From: Muribaculaceae bacterium
GTDB lineage: Bacteria; Bacteroidota; Bacteroidia; Bacteroidales; Muribaculaceae
Assembly (NCBI GenBank): GCA_017396945.1
Contig: JAFQKI010000010.1
Span: 1 to 64,000, forward strand
Length of the DNA: 64,000 nucleotides
Direction of reading: 5' to 3'
A program made the translations under genes and the position numbers. The notes beneath the pieces are model-generated. The model worked only from the letters and a program-made list of their open reading frames with translations. It was not told the origin of the DNA and did not search any database. This document shows positions 10,285 to 19,927 of this stretch, piece by piece. The stretch's first letter is position 1. Each line of letters begins with the position of its first letter.

Positions 10285-13200
10285 ATGAAAAAAATATCTT
10301 ACATAATAGCATTGGTTCTTGTGGCGGCATTATCTTTCAACGCCCAAGCCGCGACAAAATGGACAAACTATAAAATCATGCTTGACCCCGGCCACGGCGG
10401 TAGTGACCCCGGCGCACAAGGTCCAAGCGCTCCCCACGAAGCAACCCTCGTGTTGCGTTGTGGTAACGCATTGAAAAATCGTATCGTAAACGAGTGTAGT
10501 GGTACAGTGAAAATGACTCGTTCAACCGATGTCTTTATCTCATTGTCATCTCGTAGAAGTTCATCAGTTTCATACGACCCTTACATTTTCTGTTCAATTC
10601 ACCTTAACGCATACAACAAGTCATCCAAAGGGACAGAAACCTATTACTATTGGTCAACAGGTAATAGTAACCTATTGGCAAATAAAGTTCAAGCGCAACT
10701 CATTGCCCAATTCAAAACAGTTAGCGGATTTACTCCCACCAATCGTGGTGTAAAATATGGTAATCTTGCGGTAATCAAAGGATCTTCAAGCGTTCCCGCT
10801 ATTTTGACCGAAGGTCTATTTGTGGATAACTCAACCGAATGGGGTATTATCAACACCGAGTCAAAAGACGGTTTCAAAAAATGGGTACAAGGACACCTTT
10901 ATGGATTCTATGATCGTTTGGTGCTTTTGAAGAGTGACATAGTTGACCCATCCGATACAGGAGGCTCTACAACTACAACCCCCTCATGGACCATCAACCC
11001 GACTTCATTGGATTTCACTTGTGTTGAAGGCAATTCTGCCACCAACTCAGTAACGATTAAAGGATCAAATCTTACCGCCGCTCCAACGGCAACCATAAGC
11101 GGTACAGGTTTCTCTATTGCAAGTAAGTCTTTGAAAACAGGAACCGCAACAAGTACTGTTACAATACAATTCTCACCAACAAGCGCCGGTAGCTATTCAG
11201 GGACATTAACCCTTAAATCAGGTTCACTTTCAAAAACTGTGAAATTAACAGGTACAGCTTCGGCGAAACCTCTAACATTTACTGAAAAATGGAACTTTTC
11301 TGATCAAAGCGGTACGCTCACCAAAAAAGGTTGGGACGCCGGAAAAGTGCGCAACATGACATATAATGCAGGTAAACTATATCTTGTTTACAACCATAGC
11401 GACATTAAAGTTGTCAATGCCCAAGATGGTACAGATCTCGGTAACCTTAATAAAGCCGGTGTTGAAGGTGGTACACTCACTCTTTGTGACGTGAAATACT
11501 TTGACGGAAAAGTTGTGGCTTGTAACTTGGCTGTTACAGGTCAGGAATTGAAACTATATGTATGGGATGATGATCAACAAAATCCTCGCGTGTTACTTAA
11601 GACAACCGACTTTGGCGGAGCTACCCGCATTGGTGATTATTTAGGTTTCTACGGAACTTGGTCAAGCGGTAAGGTTGTGTTTGGACACTATGCATCAGAT
11701 GCTACCCGCATCATATCATACGCAATCAAAGATGGCGTTTGCTCAACAACTCCGACTATTGTAAAAGCAACCACCGACGGTTCTACAATACTTAACACCG
11801 GTGGTTCTACTCGTGTATATCCCGGTTCTGATTATTATTGGATTGACGGCAAAAACAATCACACTACACGCTTGGACGCAAATGGTGCACGCCAATACTA
11901 CATCGATACCGATGAAACTTGGGGTACAGCATTCCAAACATTTACATGGAAAGGTACCGAATATGGTGTAGCAATGACTTTCAACACTATGGAAGGTGAA
12001 AGTTGGTCGGTTCAAACCGATGAGCAAAAAGCCAAGAACTATACAGGTGGTCGCATGGTATTATTCCGCAATGATTCGGGTTGGAATAAACCGACAGTAT
12101 GTGAAGAATATCCCGAAGCCGGTTTAAGTTCTACTGTTCAAAACACCAACTGTACAGGTAACGTAATCGCCGCGGTTAACGGAACAAGCGGTGTTGAAGC
12201 ATGGGTATTGTCAACCGGACAAGGTATCGGCTACTATCTCCATGGCACTGCACCCACCTATAGTGTTTCTGAAATCACTCCTGCCACCCCAACTGTAAAA
12301 TCAAGCAAATCATCTGTAAGTTTGACCGCGACAGTTGGAGAAACCGCTACTTCAAAAATCACAGTTTCGGGTACTTCTCTTGAAGGAGACATAACACTTG
12401 CGTTGTCGGGAGTTGACGCGTCAATGTTCTCTATCTCATCATCTAAAATCGCACAAGCAACCGCAAGTGGAAGCATTACTATCACATACGCTCCGACATT
12501 GGCAGGTAGTCACACTGCCACATTGACAATCTCGTCAACCGGAGCTCCTGATGCTAAAGTTACTCTCAAAGGTACCGCAACTGAAAAATTGGTTGTAACC
12601 GGAGCCGAAATCAAACAAGATTGGGCACAAACAAGCAACCATATTACCGTTGGTGGCGCAGGTCGTTGCTGGAGTACCGCATTTGATGGCAAAATCTATT
12701 TCAACGACTATGCCAACAGCAAGTTGTATTATTGGACAAAATCAGGTATCACAGAAGTTGGCGCATCGGCAGCCGGTGCGGCAATAACAAGTGATGATGC
12801 CGGTAACATTATTATTAACACTACTCTTTGGTCGGCAGCGGCAACTTCATTTAAAATTCTTCCTGCCGGAAGTACAACCTTCCAAGATTTGACAATCACA
12901 CTCCCCGATGGTATGACAACTAACCAACTTCAATATCTTGGTAAGGCTGTTGGTAATGTTATGAACTCTAAGGGTGGCGCATTGTTCTTGTTCCCTAACA
13001 CATCAACAAATGTCGCAAAAATTATTATTCAGAATGGCGCTCAATCTTCGGCTAAAGCTATTCCTGTAAATGTTCTTACCGCCGATGCTCAATCAATAGC
13101 AGTTCCATTGACAAGCGACATCAATAGCGACGCAATTGCAGTTCGTGTACGTGCCCAAAAACACTTCTACTATCACAACGGCACTGAATTTGTCGCTTAT

Positions 13201-13731
13201 CCCGACAATGGCATAAACACAACTCAGGGTGGTACATTATTCACTCTTAACGAAACATTGTATGCGGTTGAACCAATAGGAACCCCCGCATATCTTGATG
13301 GTTTCCAAGTTGTGGATATCACCAACAATAAAGTTGTAGCTACTCACGCCGCAGAATTAACCGAAGCGGCGTATAAGCCCAACCCCAATAGCATTACCGC
13401 GGAAATTGTTGGTGACTATGAAGCTAAATTGTATCAATACATTCCCGGTCAGCTCGCTGCTCAATACACATTCACGTTGATTACAACTGTCGGTGTTGAA
13501 GATGTAGCTGTTGATGGTGGCGAAGGCTTTGAAGCTGTTGTATATGGCGATGAATTGCAATTCATCGGTATCGAAGCCGACATGATTAATGTCTATAATG
13601 TCGCCGGCGTTCTCGTGGCAAGCGGTAACGGTGTTTCTACACTCGACATCAGCACTCTCGCTGCCGGCATCTATGTTGTTCAAGTGAAAGACACAGCAGG
13701 CAACATTTACAGCGCGACAATCAAGAAATAA
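10285..13731 (+). CDS. Secreted N-acetylmuramoyl-L-alanine amidase with Ig-like and propeller-like modules and T9SS tail
   Basis: This 1148-residue protein has a signal peptide (cleavage near NAQAA). Residues ~28-210 form an Amidase_3 domain that would cut the muramoyl-alanine bond of peptidoglycan: zinc ligands lie in LDPGHGGSDPG, the Glu of APHEATL and the His of CSIHLNA, and the late Glu in LTEGLFVDN fits the catalytic Glu. Two beta-sandwich repeats of the choice-of-anchor D type follow (about 228-330 and 665-770; ends like GTLTLKSG and ATLTISSTG). Between and after them are propeller-like stretches. The last ~75 residues (VYNVAGVLVASG ... GIYVVQVKDT) are a T9SS type A sorting domain. The segment from about residue 785 to 1075 closely resembles the C-terminal part of the minus-strand protein at 31585-35454. 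Confidence 0.85.
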   Translation: MKKISYIIALVLVAALSFNAQAATKWTNYKIMLDPGHGGSDPGAQGPSAPHEATLVLRCGNALKNRIVNECSGTVKMTRSTDVFISLSSRRSSSVSYDPYIFCSIHLNAYNKSSKGTETYYYWSTGNSNLLANKVQAQLIAQFKTVSGFTPTNRGVKYGNLAVIKGSSSVPAILTEGLFVDNSTEWGIINTESKDGFKKWVQGHLYGFYDRLVLLKSDIVDPSDTGGSTTTTPSWTINPTSLDFTCVEGNSATNSVTIKGSNLTAAPTATISGTGFSIASKSLKTGTATSTVTIQFSPTSAGSYSGTLTLKSGSLSKTVKLTGTASAKPLTFTEKWNFSDQSGTLTKKGWDAGKVRNMTYNAGKLYLVYNHSDIKVVNAQDGTDLGNLNKAGVEGGTLTLCDVKYFDGKVVACNLAVTGQELKLYVWDDDQQNPRVLLKTTDFGGATRIGDYLGFYGTWSSGKVVFGHYASDATRIISYAIKDGVCSTTPTIVKATTDGSTILNTGGSTRVYPGSDYYWIDGKNNHTTRLDANGARQYYIDTDETWGTAFQTFTWKGTEYGVAMTFNTMEGESWSVQTDEQKAKNYTGGRMVLFRNDSGWNKPTVCEEYPEAGLSSTVQNTNCTGNVIAAVNGTSGVEAWVLSTGQGIGYYLHGTAPTYSVSEITPATPTVKSSKSSVSLTATVGETATSKITVSGTSLEGDITLALSGVDASMFSISSSKIAQATASGSITITYAPTLAGSHTATLTISSTGAPDAKVTLKGTATEKLVVTGAEIKQDWAQTSNHITVGGAGRCWSTAFDGKIYFNDYANSKLYYWTKSGITEVGASAAGAAITSDDAGNIIINTTLWSAAATSFKILPAGSTTFQDLTITLPDGMTTNQLQYLGKAVGNVMNSKGGALFLFPNTSTNVAKIIIQNGAQSSAKAIPVNVLTADAQSIAVPLTSDINSDAIAVRVRAQKHFYYHNGTEFVAYPDNGINTTQGGTLFTLNETLYAVEPIGTPAYLDGFQVVDITNNKVVATHAAELTEAAYKPNPNSITAEIVGDYEAKLYQYIPGQLAAQYTFTLITTVGVEDVAVDGGEGFEAVVYGDELQFIGIEADMINVYNVAGVLVASGNGVSTLDISTLAAGIYVVQVKDTAGNIYSATIKK

Positions 13732-13761
13732 TAACATCAATAAATAAAATTTCTTCATGAG

Positions 13762-13796
13762 GGAGCTACGCTATTTTGGGCGTAGCTCCTTTTTTT
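13762..13796 (+). terminator. Rho-independent terminator after the amidase gene
   Basis: A perfect 10-bp stem (GGAGCTACGC at 13762-13771 with GCGTAGCTCC at 13780-13789), an eight-base loop and a run of seven T residues. It lies 30 bases after the stop codon. Confidence 0.9.
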
Positions 13797-13842
13797 AACA
13801 CCTTATTATGAGATATTGAAAAATTTTCTCGTTTTTTTCTCG

Positions 13843-13850
13843 TAACTTTG
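13843..13850 (+). promoter_or_regulatory. -7 box TAACTTTG before the GH13 gene
   Basis: It matches TAnnTTTG and lies between the preceding terminator and the ATG at 13908, giving a predicted leader of about 50 bases. Confidence 0.55.
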
Positions 13851-13907
13851 TTTCCATGGAATTTATAGAAGTTTCATTTAATTGAAATCAATAATAATTA
13901 TATACCA

Positions 13908-15317
13908 ATGAAAAAAGTTATTTTTAAATCAATTATCGCAGGAATCGCGTCATTGTTTACCTTTGGAAGCAATGCGACCACCCCTGCCAAAACAAATGTG
14001 ATACACCCCGAATGGAGCCGCGACGCGGTAATCTATGAAGTCAATCTGCGTCAATACACCCCTACCGGCAAAGTCGCCGACTTTGCCAAGGAATTGCCCC
14101 GATTGAAAGAGCTTGGTGTTGACATCTTGTGGTTCATGCCCATTCACCCCATTTCAGAGAAAAATCGCAAAGGGGAGCTTGGCAGTTACTATGCCGTTAA
14201 GGACTACAAAGGTTTCAACCCCGAATATGGCACAATTGATGAATTTAAGGCTATGGTAGATCAGGCACACAAGTTGGGAATGAAAGTTATTCTCGACTGG
14301 GTTCCTAATCACACCGGCTGCGACAACGCTTGGGTCACAGAGCACCCCGAATGGTTCTCTCGCAATGAGCAAGGCGAGATGTATGGTCCATTTGACTGGA
14401 CCGATGTCTATGAGCTCAATTACGACAATCGCGAGATGCGTGCCGCAATGGTCGATGCGTTTAAATTCTGGCTCACCGAGATTGGTGTTGACGGTTTCCG
14501 CTGTGACGTTGCAATGGAAGTTCCCACCGATTTCTGGAATGAGACCCGACCACAATTGCAAGCCGTAAAGCCCGACTTGTTTATGCTCGCTGAGGCAAGT
14601 GTGCCCGAATTGCACATCGACGCATTCAACATGGGTTATAACTGGCCAATGAAAGACCTCTTCAGCGAAATCGCCGCCACTGCCGGTCAATACACGTTCA
14701 AGAAAGAGGGTGAACCAATGAAAACATTCCCTATCAAACATGCTGTTGCTATCGATTCGTTGCTTGCCGACCAGGCAGCCAACTACCCCGGCGACACATA
14801 CTTAATGAACATGATTACCAACCACGATCTCAACTCTTGGGAAGGAACCGAGTTTGATCGTCTTGGCAATCTTAACAAAGCATTTGCAGTACTCAGTTAC
14901 ACCTTGCCGGGAATGCCTCTCATCTACACCGGACAGGAAACCGGTATGAACCGAGCATTTGAGTTCTTTAAAAAAGATGAAGCCCCCGCATGGGAACCTC
15001 ACAACGAGTATTTCACTTTCTATCAAACACTCAACAACTTGAAGCATTCCAATAAAGCATTGCGCGCCGGTGAGCAAGGGGGAAAAATGCTTCGTTACCC
15101 TACAACGAGCGATGACCTTTATATTTTCTCTCGTGAGGCTGAAGGAGACAAAGTAGTGGTAATGGTAAATCTCGGAGCTAAAACCGCCGACGTGACTTAC
15201 ACCGGCACAGCTCCCGCCCAAGCCACCAATATCAACATCTTTACCGGCAAAGCCGAAAATCACCCCAACTCCCTTGCTCCCGGTGAATATCGTGTTTTCA
15301 TCAATCCAACCAATTAA
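13908..15317 (+). CDS. Exported alpha-amylase family glycoside hydrolase (GH13)
   Basis: This 469-residue protein has an N-terminal signal sequence (cleavage near SNATT). It should act on alpha-glucans or malto-oligosaccharides in the periplasm or at the surface. The catalytic (beta/alpha)8 barrel shows the four conserved GH13 regions: region I DWVPNHTG; region II GFRCDVAME with nucleophile Asp200; region III MLAEAS with acid/base Glu229; region IV TNHD with Asp307. A C-terminal beta domain starts near residue 385. It is flanked by its own promoter and terminator and has no SusCD neighbours, so it appears to be a single-gene unit. The exact specificity cannot be told from sequence. Confidence 0.9.
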   Translation: MKKVIFKSIIAGIASLFTFGSNATTPAKTNVIHPEWSRDAVIYEVNLRQYTPTGKVADFAKELPRLKELGVDILWFMPIHPISEKNRKGELGSYYAVKDYKGFNPEYGTIDEFKAMVDQAHKLGMKVILDWVPNHTGCDNAWVTEHPEWFSRNEQGEMYGPFDWTDVYELNYDNREMRAAMVDAFKFWLTEIGVDGFRCDVAMEVPTDFWNETRPQLQAVKPDLFMLAEASVPELHIDAFNMGYNWPMKDLFSEIAATAGQYTFKKEGEPMKTFPIKHAVAIDSLLADQAANYPGDTYLMNMITNHDLNSWEGTEFDRLGNLNKAFAVLSYTLPGMPLIYTGQETGMNRAFEFFKKDEAPAWEPHNEYFTFYQTLNNLKHSNKALRAGEQGGKMLRYPTTSDDLYIFSREAEGDKVVVMVNLGAKTADVTYTGTAPAQATNINIFTGKAENHPNSLAPGEYRVFINPTN

Positions 15318-15360
15318 AAGGAGCTTATAGGAATTCACATAAATTTCTGAAACGACAAAA

Positions 15361-15398
15361 GAGGCTGACTAAAAATTTTGGTCAGCTTCTTTCTTTTT
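15361..15398 (+). terminator. Rho-independent terminator after the GH13 gene
   Basis: GAGGCTGACT (15361-15370) pairs with GGTCAGCTTC (15380-15389), including two G-T pairs, and is followed by a T-rich tract (15390-15398). Confidence 0.85.
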
Positions 15399-15463
15399 GT
15401 AAAGCATTTTATATATGTTAACATCTTTTAAATGTGGGGGGGTAAAAACTGGCCTTTTCTCAG

Positions 15464-15578
15464 TAACTTTGCAATCGGTTTAGACACGAAAACATTATGG
15501 TTCATCAATTAACCCATATTGTTTCATCAAAGAAGCGATTGAAAAATTGTATTGGATAGTCGTGTAACTATAATTTTG
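15464..15578 (+). promoter_or_regulatory. Two tandem promoters in the 303-base gap before the long BspA-like gene
   Basis: The gap 15318-15620 holds the GH13 terminator and two -7 boxes: TAACTTTG (15464-15471) and TAATTTTG (15571-15578). The second has a TTG at 15547-15549, 21 bases upstream, as a -33 element. Transcripts would have leaders of about 140 and 35 bases. A run of seven G residues (15435-15441) precedes the first box. Confidence 0.5.
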
Positions 15579-15620
15579 CATCAAAATCAATCAAATTTTA
15601 GTAACATAAATCAGTTTTAA

Positions 15621-18600
15621 ATGAAAAAAATTTTACTCAAATCGTTGCTTGTCGCAGCAGGGCTGTCGACAAGTGTGCAGGTTATGGCCAAGGGCTATGA
15701 CTTCTATGTTGACGGCATTTACTACAATGTCACTTCAAAAGAAAACCTCACCGTCGAGGTAACAGACAAATATGGCTATAGCGATCCAACCATGCTCAAG
15801 CTTTACAGCTACTCAGGAGATGTAGTAATCCCCAATAGTGTAACATGGAACGATACCACTTACTCAGTAACAAAAATCGGTAACGGAGCAATGGCATGGT
15901 GTAAAGACCTTACATCGGTATATATTCCGGCTTCAGTCGATACTATAGGTCGTAATGCAATTTCGTATGAGCGAGAATCTATTGGTCCTCGCAACCCAAT
16001 AAAAGTGACAATCGAATATAGCGAAAAACCTTTGTATTGTTCTAATTATACTCTTCAAGTTGATTCTGTTATCATCAACCGAGATTTAAAGTTTTTTGCT
16101 TCAGCAAATAGTTGGGGATTTATAATTATTCCAGACGCTTACTATGTTGAGTTTGGAGATAGTATCTCAACAATCAATCCTCATGTAGTTTCACACAACC
16201 AAAATCTTAAGGAGGTGAGATTCCCTAATCATAGTTTCTCATTCAACGTGTTTGTGACCGACGAAGTAACCGGATGGCGATCCTATGGCATATTTGAAGG
16301 TTGTACCTCACTTGAAAAAATTGACTTAAGCAACTTGATACCATTTAGCTCATCAATGGAATGGGAAGACTATGGTAACGGCAATGGAGCATACACCGAC
16401 CTTGGACGCAATACACAATCCTATTTTATCACTCCTATGGCATTTAGAGGGTGCACCTCTTTGAAAGAGGTGATATTGCCCGATACGATCATGTATGAGC
16501 GCAACGTAAATCTCTCCTCATATAATACGGCAGTTGGTTCAATGGCTTTTGATGGTTGCAACTCACTCCAAAATATAGACCTTCCGGTATTTACCGGCAC
16601 AGTTTCAACATCTCGCTTTCAACTCAAAATGGGTTATCGCGCCTTTTCAGGCACTGCGATAACTTCTGTAGAGTTACCCGCATCAATTTCCCGTATCGAA
16701 GCAGAAGCGTTTGCCGACTGCACAAGCCTCACTTATGTGAAATTCCCCAACGAGTGGGAATGGAAAAAGCCTACACAAAATTACGACCACGGCAGTACCA
16801 CAACAACATTATATCTTGGGAACTACACATTTAAAAATTGTACCTCACTCAAAACCGTTGAGATTGGACCGGCAGTAACATATATTCCTGAAACGACCTT
16901 TGATGGTTGCGCAATTGAAAACATCAGTTTCTCCAGCGCCCTCACATATCTCAGCACCGATGGTTTGAAGAGTCGCAACATCAAATCAATATATGCCGAT
17001 CCTTATAACAGTGTTTACTCTCTCAAGGATAATATGCTCACAACGTCAACTTATATTAACTGCAACACATGGGTTCTTACCGTTGGAAATCCTTATACCG
17101 GCGCAACTACACTGAAAAATGACACCGTCAACATCTTAGGCGCATACCTTTATGACGGACTTCCCATCGAAAGCTTTGATTTCCCGGCTGTTTATAATTA
17201 TGGCAATCGTTCGCTTGCCGGTACCAATATAAAGAGTGTTCACATCAAAGACACCATCTGTTATATCATTAGTGGGGAGACTTATACAAATACTGTAATG
17301 TACGGAACTGAAGCATTTGCCGACTGTAAATTGCTTGAAGAGTGTACAATCGATCCCTCAGTGACTAAATTGGCTCAAGGCTTGTTTAAAAATTGTTCCC
17401 CTCTCGCCACCGCTCCCGAAATCCCTGCCGGGATCGAAAGCATTCCCGCCGAGTTGTTCTATGGCACGGCAATCAGTGAGATTACAATTGGAGAGAAAGT
17501 AAAACGATTATATGAAAACGCTCTGCCCGCCGGCATGACCGACATCACTCTATACCCCTCTATACCCCCAGTGGTAACTGAAGTTGATAGTGTTGAATGG
17601 ATAGGTAACACCACTATTGTAGTTCCCTCATCTTGTGTAGAAGCGTATGCCGCTCACAAGTTCTGGGGACGAGCCAAAGCTATTATCGGCAATAGCGATT
17701 TTGCCGGACATGGTTACAGCGGATATATCCAACCTGCACCCGACGGACTGTATTTCTCTGTGAAAGATGGCAACATCTGTTACTATGATGGAGAAAATGT
17801 TGTTGATACATATATCCCTTCAGGCTCACACCCATTCCAACTCGCCTCTTGGCATGGCGCAATCTACTGTGTGGATGCCGGAAAAAACTACTACTATCAA
17901 AATGACGCCGATAACACCCTTGGCGATGGAGAATTATTTGTGGTGAACAAACACGAAACAGGCTTCTCAAGAACCACCATTGTAAACAACACCAATCAAG
18001 GCGATGGCGCCAATTATCAGGCATTTAACGACCCTTACCTCATCTATATAGATGACAGCGAGGATCAGATTTATTTTGGTGGTCGTACGATAAACGAAGG
18101 TATCCGCAGCTTTATTGTCTCTGAAAGCTATGCTACACCTTTCCAAACATCAGCCGAAATGCCTTTGTTTGTTCGGGGTAATTGGTTGTCTTATTATGGT
18201 AGAGGAATATCCTTTGGAGCGAGACACATCGGTTTCCAAAAAGACTCAGAGGGTGTTTATTGGCATGCGTTTACTTATAATGGTAACGGTATTTTCCGAT
18301 ACAAGGCAAGCGATGTTTATGTGGGAGCCGAATATGACAATACTGTTCCATATCCTACTATCGCTGACGGATCTAAATTTACGGCGATGTATCTCGATGA
18401 ACCAAATGATTACATCTATGTATTCTCAAGAAACAACACCAATCATGGTGTTTACCGTATGCACATCAGCGCGATACGCAGTGAAGCACGCACAAACTTC
18501 CCAAGCGAATGGGAATTAATCGATAACTCACAAGCCGACGCTGAAAACACTACCGCCGATGAGGGTGTCTATGTACGCCAATTCACTTCTGACGGCAACT

Positions 18601-18974
18601 ATGTTTATTGGGCATACAGAACCGATGGCTCAAACCCCAATAGCCCCTCAGGCATCAAGCGTGTAAATGCAACAGGAACTCCGGTAGTTGAATATGTAGT
18701 GAAAGATGTTGAAGCATACGGTATCTGCCACTACAAGTATGACGGCTCACTCGGTGTCGAGTCGGTAATCGGCAACGAAAGCGTTACTGTTGTAAGTGTC
18801 AAAGGTAACACTATCACTGCCCTCCAAACTACCGATGTAGCTGTTTACTCAATCAATGGCGCTATGGTCGAAAAAGCGACTCTCCCGGCAGGCTCAACAT
18901 TGACTATCAACTACACTCCCGGCATCTATATTGTCAAAGCCGGTGCTGAAACCCATAAAATAGTCATCAAATAA
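15621..18974 (+). CDS. Large BspA-like leucine-rich repeat surface protein with C-terminal propeller-like domain and T9SS tail
   Basis: This 1117-residue protein has a signal peptide (cleavage near VMAKG). Residues ~60-700 are LRR_5/BspA repeats (for example TKIGNGAMAWCKDLTSVYIP, and later AFADCTSLTYVKFP). Residues ~705-1040 lack the LRR pattern and are rich in Gly, Tyr and Trp, with blade-like segments (DGLYFSVKDGNICYYDGENV; DEPNDYIYVFSRNN), which looks like a beta-propeller. The last ~70 residues (VAVYSINGAMVEKA ... GIYIVKAG) fit a T9SS type A sorting domain. It is probably a surface adhesin or scaffold. No catalytic residues are evident. The gene has its own promoters and a strong terminator. 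Confidence 0.8.
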   Translation: MKKILLKSLLVAAGLSTSVQVMAKGYDFYVDGIYYNVTSKENLTVEVTDKYGYSDPTMLKLYSYSGDVVIPNSVTWNDTTYSVTKIGNGAMAWCKDLTSVYIPASVDTIGRNAISYERESIGPRNPIKVTIEYSEKPLYCSNYTLQVDSVIINRDLKFFASANSWGFIIIPDAYYVEFGDSISTINPHVVSHNQNLKEVRFPNHSFSFNVFVTDEVTGWRSYGIFEGCTSLEKIDLSNLIPFSSSMEWEDYGNGNGAYTDLGRNTQSYFITPMAFRGCTSLKEVILPDTIMYERNVNLSSYNTAVGSMAFDGCNSLQNIDLPVFTGTVSTSRFQLKMGYRAFSGTAITSVELPASISRIEAEAFADCTSLTYVKFPNEWEWKKPTQNYDHGSTTTTLYLGNYTFKNCTSLKTVEIGPAVTYIPETTFDGCAIENISFSSALTYLSTDGLKSRNIKSIYADPYNSVYSLKDNMLTTSTYINCNTWVLTVGNPYTGATTLKNDTVNILGAYLYDGLPIESFDFPAVYNYGNRSLAGTNIKSVHIKDTICYIISGETYTNTVMYGTEAFADCKLLEECTIDPSVTKLAQGLFKNCSPLATAPEIPAGIESIPAELFYGTAISEITIGEKVKRLYENALPAGMTDITLYPSIPPVVTEVDSVEWIGNTTIVVPSSCVEAYAAHKFWGRAKAIIGNSDFAGHGYSGYIQPAPDGLYFSVKDGNICYYDGENVVDTYIPSGSHPFQLASWHGAIYCVDAGKNYYYQNDADNTLGDGELFVVNKHETGFSRTTIVNNTNQGDGANYQAFNDPYLIYIDDSEDQIYFGGRTINEGIRSFIVSESYATPFQTSAEMPLFVRGNWLSYYGRGISFGARHIGFQKDSEGVYWHAFTYNGNGIFRYKASDVYVGAEYDNTVPYPTIADGSKFTAMYLDEPNDYIYVFSRNNTNHGVYRMHISAIRSEARTNFPSEWELIDNSQADAENTTADEGVYVRQFTSDGNYVYWAYRTDGSNPNSPSGIKRVNATGTPVVEYVVKDVEAYGICHYKYDGSLGVESVIGNESVTVVSVKGNTITALQTTDVAVYSINGAMVEKATLPAGSTLTINYTPGIYIVKAGAETHKIVIK

Positions 18975-18998
18975 TAAAACATCTTCTCATAATTCAGA

Positions 18999-19034
18999 AA
19001 TCCCGCTATAGTTTTTGCCATGGCGGGATTTTTT
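18999..19034 (+). terminator. Rho-independent terminator after the BspA-like gene
   Basis: AATCCCGC (18999-19006) pairs with GCGGGATT (19023-19030), followed by a T-run (19029-19034). Confidence 0.85.
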
Positions 19035-19053
19035 ATTTATCAACAGAAAATTG

Positions 19054-19061
19054 TATCTTTG
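19054..19061 (+). promoter_or_regulatory. -7 box TATCTTTG before ksgA-mgtE
   Basis: It matches TAnnTTTG and gives a predicted leader of about 70 bases to the ATG at 19136. It follows the preceding terminator directly. Confidence 0.6.
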
Positions 19062-19135
19062 CAGTTGTAAAGCCACCGGTAGTGGTGGCTTTGATGAAAC
19101 AAAACGATTGTTTAACCCTTAACCCAAAAGTCATT

Positions 19136-19927
19136 ATGCAACAGGTAAAGCCTAAAAAAGCTCTTGGACAGCACTTTTTGACCGACCTTAGCGTGGCTCG
19201 TCGCATAGCTGCCACAGTCGATGACTACAAGGGTATGCCGATATTGGAGATAGGTCCCGGCATGGGGGTGCTCACTCAATATCTTCTTGAAGCGGGTCAC
19301 GATGTAACAGTGGTGGAAATCGACGGTGAAAGCGTTGACTTCTTGCGAGTAAACTTCCCTGCGCTCGATGGGCGCATTGAGGCTTGCGACTTTTTGAAGA
19401 TGCGACTTGAGGAGTTGTATGGCGATCGTGATTTCTGTGTCATAGGAAATTATCCCTACAATATATCTTCTCAGATATTTTTCAAGGTACTCGACTATAA
19501 AGATAACGTGACTTGTTGCTCAGGGATGCTTCAAAAAGAGGTTGCCGAGCGACTTGCCGCCCAACCGGGGACAAAAACTCGCGGTATATTGAGCGTGTTG
19601 TTACAAGCATGGTATGATGTCGAATACTTGTTTACGGTAAATGAGAATGTGTTTAACCCTCCACCCAAGGTGAAATCGGGCGTAGTGAGACTACGTCGCA
19701 ATGGTGTGACCTCGCTGGGATGTGACGAGCGATTGTTTAAGACAGTTGTCAAGACATCGTTTGGTCAACGTCGCAAGACGTTGCGCAACTCCCTACGCGG
19801 ATTATTACCTCCCGACGTGCCGTTACCCGACAATCCGATTTTTACCCGACGTCCGGAACAACTCAGCGTCGCTGAGTTTATCGAGTTAACCAACACAATA
19901 TCTCAACTACGTAACACCGAAAAATAA
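19136..19927 (+). CDS. ksgA: 16S rRNA (adenine1518-N6/adenine1519-N6)-dimethyltransferase KsgA
   Basis: This 263-residue cytoplasmic enzyme dimethylates two adjacent adenines at the 3' end of 16S rRNA during 30S assembly. Typical motifs are present: KKALGQHFLTD at the N-terminus, SAM motif I ILEIGPGMGVLT (~residues 35-46), VVEIDGESV, the catalytic NYPYNISSQI (family NxPY, ~residues 105-114) and FGQRRKTLRNSL near the C-terminus. The ATG at 19136 (MQQVKPKKALGQ) gives the expected length; the frame is open upstream to a GTG at 19082, but that extension is not conserved in the family. The stop codon overlaps the mgtE start (TAATG). Confidence 0.94.
   Translation: MQQVKPKKALGQHFLTDLSVARRIAATVDDYKGMPILEIGPGMGVLTQYLLEAGHDVTVVEIDGESVDFLRVNFPALDGRIEACDFLKMRLEELYGDRDFCVIGNYPYNISSQIFFKVLDYKDNVTCCSGMLQKEVAERLAAQPGTKTRGILSVLLQAWYDVEYLFTVNENVFNPPPKVKSGVVRLRRNGVTSLGCDERLFKTVVKTSFGQRRKTLRNSLRGLLPPDVPLPDNPIFTRRPEQLSVAEFIELTNTISQLRNTEK

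Noticed and set aside
14154-14741. Minus-strand open frame of ~195 codons inside the GH13 gene
   Set aside because: It is a shadow of a gene with all catalytic motifs intact; no independent support.
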